Positions 21,572 through 30,639 of a stretch of DNA of 64,000 nucleotides are shown piece by piece. The stretch's first letter is position 1; every line of letters starts with the position of its first letter. A program made the position numbers and the translations under genes. Below the pieces are notes generated by a model. The model made no database searches. It saw only the letters and a list, made by a program, of their open reading frames with translations, and was not told where the DNA came from. Source of the stretch: Laccaria trichodermophora (lineage: Eukaryota; Basidiomycota; Agaricomycetes; Agaricales; Hydnangiaceae); contig JACTVC010000005.1 in the NCBI GenBank assembly GCA_018417955.1, positions 1,736,001-1,800,000 on the forward strand, written 5' to 3'.

Positions 21572-22393
21572 CTAGTGGTCCACAATATTGACAGGATCGT
21601 TGGGAGTAATTACACGACGAGTGGTAGCTACCGTGACTTCAACAACACTTCCAGCTAGGACGGCAGCCTGGTATGCTGCGAGGGCACGATGCATATCTGA
21701 AAATCGCTGCACTGTTCCGCCTGGGGTGCCAGTAGAGTTTCCACTAAGGTGGTACCTACCAATATTTATATTAGATATCAAAGAATATGTGGAAGATAGA
21801 AACATTACGCACGCGCCGCGATAGACACCTGGTGCCCGGCCCACAGTAACTGCATACCAGCGGTGGTCCTCAGTGGCAGGATCGGCAACCAAAGGGGTTG
21901 CACTTTCTCCTGCTGTGGAAGTGCCACCAGCTGCGTTCTCAATGGATTCTGAAAGTGAAGTGTTAAAATAAAATGAGAGCATTCCAGGCAGCAACCGTAC
22001 CATTAGCTCCAATGACCTGATATTCAGAAAGAGAATCGTCCGGTAAGGTAGCAAGGGCTTTTGCATAGGAATTAGAGATAGCGTGTTAGATAAAATAACA
22101 ACGAACCCTGTGTGACCTCTGCGATTGTGTTGAGTCCTTCTTGAGTAAGGGGGTCAGGTATCATATCTAGCTTCGATGAGCATCTGAATGTCCACAATGA
22201 AAGAGAAAATGCGCCATACGCCTTGTAGCTGGATAGATGAATGAGATTATAAGCATCAAAAAGGCAAACCAGAATACTAACCTCTCTCAAAACGTACAAC
22301 CAGTCTAGCCATTGACGCTGCAGCTTCTAAAGCGGTCAAGCAGGAGCGGCAAGGCTCGTTCTGGGCCGCTTGCTGCAGGGGGATGTCAGACAT
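21572..22393 (-). CDS. RNase H1 N-terminal (viroplasmin-like) domain protein
   Basis: The C-terminal exons encode RWYAVTVGRAPGVYRG, an intron of about 60 bp near 21760-21810, and RYHLSGNSTGTPGGTVQRFSDMHRALAAYQAA. This is the RNase H1 N-terminal hybrid-binding fold (W/FYAV..GR.PGVY ... F....A..AY). No catalytic RNase H domain follows; the protein ends about 25 residues later. Upstream pieces PDPLTQEGLNTIAEVTQ and ATLPDDSLSEYQVIGAN on the same strand look coding and join by short introns. The ATG at 22393 (MSDIPLQQAAQNEPC) is likely the start, but the joint between exon 1 and the next exon could not be made in frame, so the 5' model is uncertain. Members of this fold bind RNA:DNA hybrids or double-stranded RNA. 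Confidence 0.6.
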
Positions 22394-22454
22394 GGAAGGG
22401 TTGGGAATGAAAAGTGACGAAGAGGAATAAATTCTATACATCGCTTGTTATTGA

Positions 22455-22705
22455 CATTAGTTTGGCAGAATCGCCAAGGATGTGATCTACAATTTATCCA
22501 AATGCGCAGTGCACACATGGTTTATCCGCATGTGCAGTGCACTCAAGGTACATAAGAAATTGGGATGCACGCATTAGAATTTAACCGAACCTCAGATAGA
22601 AATGCCAAGGATACAATTTATCCAAATGCGTAGTTCACACATGATTTATCCACATGTGCAGTGCCCTTAAGATACATAAGAAATTGAGATGCATGCAATA
22701 GGTAG
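22455..22705. repeat. Direct repeat, two units of about 130 bp
   Basis: GCCAAGGAT..ACAATTTATCCAAATGCG, CACATG.TTTATCC.CATGTGCAGTGC and GTACATAAGAAATTG.GATGCA(C/T)GCA occur at about 22470-22575 and again at about 22605-22703. The two copies are roughly 85-90% alike. Confidence 0.65.
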
Positions 22706-23091
22706 CGAGGAGATGGTGTGCCTAAAATAGAATATGATCGGTTTCCAAATATATCTTAGTGTTTGCTGGAGAGTCCAACCCCCGGGGTGGAAGTTTGTAC
22801 TGAGGTGGAAGTTTGAGGTGTAGAATATTTATGCAATAGATCTAGAGTGATAATTGGTATCTGGAAGAGTTGAAGAAATGGAGATGTGAAGAATGGGGAA
22901 AAATAAGAGGAGATTTGAAATTGTATACGAAAGGGCTTACTGGAGATCAAAACGAAAATACGGAAAGATATTTGTCTGATGTACTGAAAATAATCAGCAT
23001 GGTGGAAGGAGAGAAATCACCCACCTTGAATTATATCCGTCAGTTCGACCTCTGTCACTTCACCTCGTCATTGAATTCTTTGCCGTCCATC

Positions 23092-25862
23092 ATGGGAAAA
23101 TCTTCTATAACCGATGAGCAAAAGAAATGGCTCGAATCCCATATTCCAGCGTTCGCTGAAGCACAGAAGAAATCAACGGTTGCACGCTTTCACTCACACA
23201 TCGCTGAAGGCTGGTTCGAGAAATATCCTGAACGCAATGCTCTCTTTCCAACAGCGGCCGGTGAGCCGTCAGCAGTTCTTACCCCACCACAGGAGGATGA
23301 ACTTCGTGATGCCATAAAGGCTAGAAAGAAAGTAAGTAAATTTTAATTGCGGTACTAGAATTCACTTAACTTACGCCCCTTTTAGCAACTCAGAAATTGG
23401 TTCAACTGGAACGCTCGTGGATACAAGCGCTCCTCTGATAGCTCCGTATTTTCAAATATGTTGATGCAGAGCTTAGTGAAGAACAAGCGCTCCCGGAATT
23501 TGAACGCGGCCGAAATTTATGGGAAGTTGTATGCGGAGAAGGTTCGAGAGGCGGTCAGTGCAGCCAAGGCTGACCAATCTGGAGGGAAACTTTCTCAAGG
23601 TGAGTAATTTATTGCAATGTTTAATTGATAAACGGTCTGATCAGCATTACCAGGAGAGCACCTTATTCTCTTCAAGAGCGTAAGGGCTACTCTATTTAGC
23701 GCTGAGTCGGAAGAGGTGAAGGCTGAAGTAGCTGCTGAGTGTCTCAAGCAGAAGGGCGGTCAGGACTCTGAGGATGGTAAAGAAGTTGATGGCGTGGACG
23801 ACAGTTGTGAGGTGGAGAAAAGTCCTGAGGATTTCCAAAAGTAGGCAATTTAGCGCACTGTAATTGCAAGTATCTCAATTTGACGCTATTGCATTCTCTT
23901 AGGGCAATAGATGAACTGCCTGATGTCCTTGACAAGATTTTTAACTGCTTGTGCGCATCGACTGGCTGGGCGTTTTTTATTGGATGCGCTGGTCCACTTC
24001 CAAAAGCTGGAGGGACAGTATATCAACATGAGTCCGTCATTCTCTTGTTTTATTCAACGCTATCTTATTAATCACCTTTTCATAGCTACTACTTTGGGCC
24101 AAAGAGTGATGGCGGCAGAGACTTCCATGAAGCTTACACGGGATTTAAAAAAGGCTTCGCCCTGCCATTTTCGCAATTTGTTCGAAATGCTTTTCGTAAG
24201 TACCGTTAGAATTTCTTTGTATATGTTTGACTTAAAACTGTTTCAGCACCAGAAGTCTGTCAGGAAAGAGCTTTCAGCTTCGCAGGAGCGGGACGTCCTA
24301 TCCTCGACCTCGATAATGACATAGCCGAAACCCAACCTATCCTTGATAGTGACGTCGTCAAAACCCTGATCGCCATGCCAAGATCTGAATCGCCTTCCAT
24401 CGAAATGATGCCATCAATCGGGCCTCACCTCTGTGAAAGTTCTGGGCCTTCTTCGGAACCTGACTTGTCACTACGAACATCAAGCGCACTGCCGCTAGAC
24501 GCTCCCCCGGTTCTTGACAGCTCATCTCTGGCCACTCCTGCTCATTCTCCACGAAAACAAGCCCTCGATCGATACCGCTCAGGCCAGACTCTCGAAACTC
24601 CTGGTGATGAGACTTCCTTCAGCATTGGCAGTGCCTGGAACGACAATCAAGATGGAGGTTTGGATGCTGCTCTTGGAGGAATGGTCTTGACTAATTCTAT
24701 TGAAGGGAGTGAAAAGAGATTCTCAATGTCAGGTGGGTCATCAGTGGAGGTGAACGGCTTACCATTGGCTCCAGGTGCGCCATCGTCACCTATCTCGCAT
24801 GCCTTCGCCCGAATGGATCAATCACTCTTCGCTCAAAATCGAACTCCTCCCCCTCCTGCTTCCTCACCTTCACCCCTTCGTGATCCCTTCATCGATCCTC
24901 TCCTTTATATGGAAAATATGGGGAAACCAGCATCAACTGCTGGGATTTTATTAGCATCGGCACCTGGGTTTGTGTTCCAGAGAACACCTCCCCGACGTGA
25001 GCCTTTAGCTGTCACAACTCAGGAGACGAGCGATCTTAACAACCCATTCGCAACCCTCGCATCTGATCCCCGTGTTTTTGGCCGTGCCCCAATCAATCCG
25101 TTCACGTTGGGTCGCACTGTCAATCCGCCTAGTGCATCACCTCCCAAAACCCCTTCATTGAGTGGCACTATCAATCCCTCTAGTGCAACACCTCCTAAGA
25201 CCCCTTTACCTTCGGCGACAGCCTCCGCACTTACCCCTACTCCATCTCCTTCATCCCCCCCTTCTTCAGCACCACCCAATTCAGAGGCATCCACTACGGT
25301 CAACTACACCATCCATGGTGCAACCATCAACGACGATTTGGCATCCCCAGACAGTGCAACCCAAGAACATCGTAAGATTCGACCACGACCACGACCACGT
25401 CCCATCAAGAAGCCTGGCGTCAATGCCACTCTTCTCTCTGGTGGTGGTGATGCTTGTAATGGCGATACGGAATCCGCTCCTGGCACAACCACTCACACAA
25501 CTATATCCGCCAGCGCTAACGCTGCTCCTGCAAGTAGCACCGATGCAACACCTTCCAACAATATGACCCCCGCACCTCCCGCAGCTGATGGCCCAAGTGA
25601 TAAGGAAAATCACGCGCCTTTGACTGAGCTGACCCGCTACGAGAAAGCAGCTCTTACTAGAGCTCGCAAAAAACGCGAGGCGGAAGAGGCGCTAGGTGCA
25701 TTGGATAAAGGAGCTAACGGAAAGGGGGACAGTGAGAAGGGGTCTAAGGGGTCAGGAAAGAAGCGAAAGGAGCCAGAGGGTGGTAAGGAGCCAGAGGGCA
25801 GTCGTAAGTCTCGAAGTGGCCGTGAAGTTAGGAAGCCAAATTATTGGGTACCGGAGGGATGA
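23092..25862 (+). CDS. 834-residue KDZ-element protein, unknown function
   Basis: Six exons, 23092-23331, 23386-23599, 23645-23840, 23903-24031, 24086-24195 and 24247-25862, join in phase (2,505 bases). The N-terminus reads SSITDEQKKWLESHIPAFAEA, a helix-rich start seen in many agaricomycete repeat-family proteins. It is followed by LRNWFNWNARGYKR, LYAEKVREAV and a conserved-looking stretch with GWAFFIGCAGPLPKAGGTV and FGPKSDGGRDFHEAYTGFK, ending FALPFSQFVRNAF. Exon 6 is a long Ser/Pro/Thr-rich disordered region, then a basic tail with YEKAALTRARKKREAEEAL, KRKEPEGG and RKSRSGREVRKPNYWVPEG. No named domain is recognised. An intact six-exon frame implies recent constraint. The basic tail suggests a nuclear, DNA- or chromatin-associated protein; this is inference. 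Confidence 0.7.
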
Positions 25863-25984
25863 GTACTGCTATTGTATTTGCACCATAAAATACATATAGC
25901 CCGTCTTCATAAAATTTGGAGCTAGTCTGGATTTCTGAGAGAGCCCTTGGTCTCGAATGGTTGAGGCACATAAAGAAATATCAT

Positions 25985-26075
25985 TTAAAAAAAACTCAAT
26001 GGTCAAGAATCGAACACAGAGCATCCTCATACACATAAGATTGACAATGCCAAACAATCCACTCAACCATATGAC
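25985..26075 (-). other. tRNA-like Pol III A/B box pair, possible SINE relic
   Basis: On the minus strand, TGGTTGAGTGG resembles a type 2 A box, and GTTCGATTC, about 60 bases downstream, resembles a B box. A T run follows. The arms do not fold into a proper tRNA. A tRNA-derived SINE fragment is possible. Confidence 0.3.
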
Positions 26076-26246
26076 TGATATAAGAATAGATATATTAAGA
26101 ATATACCAGCACCGGTCCTCCTTTAAGACTTTTCATTCAAAGTCCTTCGCTTTTTTCTAAGTCTTCTCTAATTGGTCAAAAAATACCTTCAAACACGCTA
26201 ACCCTAACAAAAAAAAATGTATGTCATATAAATAACTGCCAAAAGC

Positions 26247-26550
26247 CTGCCATCTGATCCTGCCAATCCAAGAGGAGGTGTGTCTGCCATGCCGCCATCT
26301 GTTACCAATGCCGCTGTTCTACCCAAAGGGGGAATTTTAAATGAATAGCCCGCCATCTGATCCCGCCAATCCAAGAGGAGGTGTGCCCGCATGCCACCAT
26401 CTATTATCAATGCCACTGTTCTACCCAAAGGGGGAATTTTAAATGAATAGCCCACCATCTGATCCCGCCAATCCAAGAGGAGGTGTGCCCGCATGCCGCC
26501 ATCTATTACCAATGCCGCTGATCTACCCAAAGGGGGAAGTAACCTATTTT
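26247..26550. repeat. 102-bp tandem repeat, three units
   Basis: Units begin CC(T/C)GCCATCTGATCC(T/C)GCCAATCC and contain AAGAGGAGGTGTG and CTACCCAAAGGGGGAA, at about 26247, 26349 and 26451. The period is divisible by three, so a minus-strand frame stays open, but no protein motif is seen. Confidence 0.8.
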
Positions 26551-26639
26551 GGGAAGGTGCTGAGGGCCTACCCTGTGAAAGCCAAGCCGTAGTGGTCCGA
26601 GGTGCCCCAAATGCGGAAGGAAGGGGACCAGAAACCCAT

Positions 26640-26769
26640 GTAGTGTGTTGTGCAAGCATTGTGCAAGCGTTGTGCACAACCCACAGTGACACAGACTACA
26701 GTGCGTTGTGCACAACCTATGTGACTAGGATTACAGTCAGTGTTTGCAAGTATATGACAGTACTGCCTG
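26640..26769 (-). repeat. KDZ right terminal/subterminal region
   Basis: Read on the minus strand it repeats the motif set of the left end: CAGGCAGTACTG terminus, TGACTGTAATCCTAG, two GTTGTGCACAAC palindromes and GCTTGCACAA units. Confidence 0.6.
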
Positions 26770-26968
26770 TCCTTGTGATTGTTCGTCTATGATCATCTAA
26801 CTTGTATTTATATCAATTCATAATGTCCTTTCTGAGCTCAATTATCATACTTATTTATCTATCCGGTATCTGTATTTCAATCTATAAAATTTCTCCCAGA
26901 GTGCTGCTTGATTGGGTAGTTCCTCTGTGCTGAACCAACTTGCTTGTTGTGAGCTTACACTCTGGTTG

Positions 26969-27652
26969 GTATAGCTAGTTGTTTTGCACACAATTGAGCT
27001 TTCAGACACTCAGGTCTTGCCCATCTTCTTGGATCTCATTTATTATCATTTAAGATCTGACTTGAGCAAGTAGGGCAAGTCCTAAGCACAAACAAGTTAT
27101 CCGTGTCTACGGATTTCTTGCATTTAAATATTCACTATATTTAAATACTTCCTCCTTCCTACATTTCACAGGGCGCTAGAGTTATCTCATTCCGCGATGA
27201 GCAAGCACGAGGAACGAGTGCAAGCTCATTATCGGATAAGATAACGATCGAGCGTCAGAACGAAATATTGTGTTTGTACTCATAAGTACAAACACTATGT
27301 ACTATGTCTCCAAATCCTAGACAAGGAGACTACATCTCCTTGTCCTTCAAATTATCGTTCTGACGCGGTAAAAAGAGTCCCTCCACTTCAGTGAATTTTT
27401 TGAACCCACCCACCATCCCTCTTAGCGTCTGTATAGCTAGTTGTTTTGCACACAATCGAGCTTTCAGACGCTCAGGTCTTGCCCATCTTCTTGGATCTCA
27501 TTTATTATCATTTAAGATCTGACTTGAGCAAGTAGGGCAAGTCCTAAGCACAAACAAGTTATCCGTGTCTACGGATTTCTTGCATTTAAATATTCACTAT
27601 ATTTAAATACTTCCTCCTTCCTACATTTCACAGGGCGCTAGAGTTATCTCAT
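26969..27652 (+). repeat. Ngaro B1-A2-B2 repeats, copy A
   Basis: B1 26969-27190 and B2 27431-27652 are 222 bp each; A2 27191-27404 is 214 bp; a 26-bp spacer (CCCACCCACC...) precedes B2. Copy B has one further A2-B2 unit. Confidence 0.85.
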
Positions 27653-27885
27653 CCTGCAAACTATTCAAAGACAGGCTCTGTGTAAGGACAAACTAGGGAC
27701 AAACCTTGGAAGGAGTACTCAAAGCTAGCGGTGCCGTTGGTCCCATGCGAGGTGCGAAGGTACGTGGGCCCGAAATTCCCTAGACTATCGAGCTCATTGG
27801 ACGAGGTTTCAAACCAGGGTCCAGTGTAGTTGATGCTGCTATCATCATCGTCTATTACGACCCAACGAGCAGGCGAGGCCGACAT
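27653..27885 (-). pseudogene. Truncated exon 1 of a membrane-protein gene (duplicate)
   Basis: Coding 27885-27705 (SASPARWVVIDDDDSSINY...) and the start of intron 1 match 52732-52964 exactly in inverted orientation. The remaining exons are missing because the source copy was already cut here by Ngaro. No function expected. Confidence 0.85.
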
Positions 27886-28419
27886 CGCTCACAGGGTCAT
27901 AGCTGTGGCAGGGAGAAGAAAATCGCTGGGCGAAAAGAAGGTGGGTTGACCATCATTTAAGAGGTAAATTGGTTGAGACCTCTCTTGCGCACCGTGCGGT
28001 GTACACCTCAGCTTATAGATCAGTTTTGATGTCCGTCTGGAAAAGGAGCTTCTATTCCTCAAACCGGAGCTGGTTGTTTGATGGCCATACGAATGTATAA
28101 TGATGTTGACGTCCGGACAAGCCAATCGGTGGCTAAGAAAACCGCGTTTGGAACGAGTCTACGCAAAGTAGAAGGACCTTATCCAGACGGCAAGCACGGC
28201 AGGTCTGATCGTCAAGACACTTTAAAGTTTTGCCGCGATTCTTGGATCAATGTGATGGTTGAACGTTGAGTCTTTATATGACCGCATTGACTCTCAGCTG
28301 AAGCACCCCACGACCCCGACCGAGGAGCCAGTGCCCACTTTCAAGTTTTCAAGTTTTGACTTATCAGGCGCCACCGACAAAGGCTGCCCCGACTCACCTC
28401 GTGAATCTTCCTCATCCTC
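27886..28419. promoter_or_regulatory. Duplicated bidirectional intergenic region
   Basis: 534 bp lie between two divergent membrane-protein starts and are the inverted copy of 52198-52731. It presumably carries both promoters; no specific site identified. Confidence 0.45.
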
Positions 28420-29616
28420 ATGAAGTTGATGCGTCTGGGCCCCGCGGCGCTAGGCTACGCTCTTATCAGCATTTACTTCAAGTTATGGCCTTCCAAGGTC
28501 GCCGCCGTCATCGTGAATGCGACAATCGACGACCAGCTCGGCGACTCCGTGACACACCGTCTAGTAAATTACTATCCGAGCCAGAACGCCTGGAATAGTC
28601 AATCGTGCGGCGCGTGTTCTATTCTTCCCGACACGTCTCAGGTGTTCGACGGCACATACACTGCAGCGACCTATCTCGTAGGCGATCCGACGATGGGAAT
28701 CAACATGCAGTTTAATGGTAGGTATCAAAGGATCTGTCTCTTTCGATATCCTGATCGATGCTCAACAGGAACCGCGATTTATGTGTTTTTTATCCTCGGA
28801 CACTTGAATACTTCCCCCGTAACTCTCAACAGCGCCAACTTCACACTTGATAGCAACCAACCAGTACTTTTCGAGAGCAATGCCAACTACATCCAATATG
28901 ATGTGCTGGCTTTTTCTCAAAGTAACCTCTCGAATACTCTCCATACACTGTTCATCTCAACCTCGGGCCCGGGTACCTATGGACCTATATACGTCAACTT
29001 TGACTACGCAATCTACACGTAAGCCGAATTCACCAATTTACTGCTGCTTTTTGATTTACTTTTATCTTTTTCACCTAGCTATGACAATGGTCTTTCGACC
29101 ACCACTTCGTCGCTATCATCGCTGTCCACGGCGACAACTATGTCTCAGGCACCATCTACCACCGTTACGGGTGCACCAGCTAGGAGGACTCCGGTAGGCG
29201 CCATCGCTGGTGGCATAGCCGGTGGAATTACGCTGTTGGCCGTTGTCATCTCCCTTTTGTTCTGCTGGCGTCGTCGGGGAGGTTATGATGTTAAGGGAAA
29301 CGGGGATCCCGAGCATAGAATATCGCAATTCATGGCCATCGCCACAGCGCCCGGCGGCGAGTCTCCCAATAATGACAACCAGGCCAACATGCATGATAAC
29401 CACCGAATACCATCTTTGGCAGAAAAAGCTTTACCGTCAACTTTGAATTCAAGTGCACTCGGTGCTAGTAGCAATAACAGCACTACCTCTCCTCTGCTGC
29501 CATCCCTTTTGAATGATTTAGGAACACAGGAGGAGGTTCGCCGTGCACGACACACTGAAGTGGAGGGACTCTTTTTACCGCGTCAGAACGATAATTTGAA
29601 GGACAAGGAGATGTAG
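28420..29616 (+). pseudogene. 3'-truncated duplicate of the membrane-protein gene at 50770-52197
   Basis: Exons 28420-28717, 28769-29018 and 29079-29552 are identical in translation to the minus-strand gene at 50770-52197. The copy includes the membrane segment (VGAIAGGIAGGITLLAVVISLLF) but stops at RRAR, 98 residues before the natural end. From 29553 the frame runs into an inverted Ngaro A repeat and ends at 29616 after about 21 foreign residues. The missing tail includes the coiled coil and the PPGYTPR-type end. A truncated protein could still be made. Confidence 0.85.
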
Positions 29617-29949
29617 TCTCCTTGTCTAGGATTTGGAGACATAGTACATAGTGTTTGTACTTATGAGTACAAACACAATATTTCGTTCTGACGCTCGATC
29701 GTTATCTTATCCAATAATGAGCTTGCACTCGTTCCTCGTGCTTGCTCATCGCGGAATGAGATAACTCTAGCGCCCTGTGAAATGTAGGAAGGAGGAAGTA
29801 TTTAAATATAGTGAATATTTAAATGCAAGAAATCCGTAGACACGGATAACTTGTTTGTGCTTAGGACTTGCCCTACTTGCTCAAGTCAGATCTTAAATGA
29901 TAATAAATGAGATCCAAGAAGATGGGCAAGACCTGAGCGTCTGAAAGCT
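29553..29949 (-). mobile_element. Inverted Ngaro A/B repeat fragment
   Basis: Read on the minus strand it is a B repeat lacking its first roughly 30 bases, followed by an A repeat cut at CACTTCAGTG. One CpG seen in other copies (ATCCGATAA) is CpA here on the plus strand (TCCAATAATG). It joins host DNA at 29552/29553 without microhomology and joins the 237-bp repeat at AGCT (29946-29949). Confidence 0.85.
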
Positions 29950-30182
29950 AGCATTGGAAATACCCTTCAGCGTTTTCTTGAGGTGTATCAAGGTAGAGAT
30001 GTATCACCGGATATCTGTCAGGGCATTCAGTAGATACCCAATGGGACCATGGTAGTTCACATGGTCAATTGTCCAATGGACCATAGGACTACCCCAATGG
30101 GCCCAATCGTAGTTGACACCATTCGGCCATAGTTTGGCCCAATGTCTGTGAGACATTAAGTGGGCATTGTTGGGGCCAACAT
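29946..30182 (+). repeat. 237-bp direct repeat, right copy
   Basis: Identical to 6608-6844. Here it continues into the body of the fold-back element. It shares AGCT with the end of the preceding Ngaro fragment and AT with the first base pairs of Ngaro A at the other side. Confidence 0.9.
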
Positions 30183-30639
30183 AACAAAACTATGAGAAGC
30201 ATAATTGGGCCGAATGAGGGATACACAAAATGAATTGGGCCCATTGGGCCCAATTGAGACCCATGTTAAACTCCCAACAGCCAAGGTTGGGCCCAATATT
30301 GCAAGGCTATTAATTAGGCTATACTGCATTGTTGGGCCCAATGCTCAGTGTAACAAATGCCGAATCCGGTGGAACCATAACCCTAACCCTGGCAATCCCT
30401 GTCTAGCCACAGTCTGGGCCGATGACATCACCTCTGGCACAAAATGGGATACATATTGCAAATACTGTCGGTAGCACACATGCAGGCCATAAATCAATAT
30501 TTCCATATCAGCCTGAAATCCTGTTAATTGCTTGAATTCATTTTGGGTTAAAGATAACAGCCGGACATACGACAGCCACCCCGGATGCATAGATAGCATG
30601 AGGCATGCTGTATCAAGGACACTTTCTTTGCATTTAACG

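Larger units (their letters stand above)
12416..26769. mobile_element. KDZ DNA transposon carrying a TET/JBP gene
   Basis: This 14,354-bp insertion is flanked by TCCTTGT at 12409-12415 and 26770-26776. Copy B shows the empty site with a single TCCTTGT (54303-54309). The ends share subterminal motifs in inverted orientation: GTTGTGCACAA, GCTTGCACAACGCTTGCACAAC-like blocks, and TGACTCTAATCCCTAG (12480-12495) against TGACTGTAATCCTAG on the other strand (26725-26739). The outermost bases match only loosely. Cargo, left to right: KDZ transposase (-), a small two-intron gene (+), a TET/JBP dioxygenase (-), a basic/acidic protein (+), an RNase H1 N-terminal-domain protein (-) and an 834-residue protein (+). 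KDZ (Kyakuja-Dileera-Zisupton) transposons linked to TET/JBP genes are known from agaricomycete genomes. Confidence 0.88.
6845..27652 (+). mobile_element. Ngaro-type tyrosine-recombinase retrotransposon, copy A, interrupted by KDZ element
   Basis: The order is A1 (6845-7058), ORF1, RT-RNase H, tyrosine recombinase, then B1 (26969-27190), A2 (27191-27404), a 26-bp spacer and B2 (27431-27652). Such A1-internal-B1-A2-B2 split direct repeats define Ngaro elements among DIRS-like retrotransposons. No integrase, aspartic protease or LTR of the Gypsy/Copia type is present, nor the methyltransferase of DIRS1. The KDZ transposon at 12416-26769 separates the recombinase ORF from the 3' UTR. Without it, copy A is about 6.45 kb. 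Copy B (52965-59855) is nearly identical and uninterrupted. Copy A is followed by 1.9 kb of host DNA that also follows copy B. Confidence 0.85.

Noticed and set aside
26204..26692. 162-residue minus-strand frame with internal repeats
   Set aside because: It translates the 102-bp tandem repeat, whose length is a multiple of three; there is no known domain or splice evidence.
6845..29949. The two inverted A repeats at 6845-7058 and in 29553-29949 as terminal inverted repeats of one DNA transposon
   Set aside because: The right repeat is a truncated B-A fragment joined bluntly to host DNA. The same A repeat occurs in direct orientation within the element, so the inverted pairing results from rearrangement.
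30378..30395. Telomere-like CCCTAACCCT
   Set aside because: Only two units, inside the fold-back element; far too short for a telomere.
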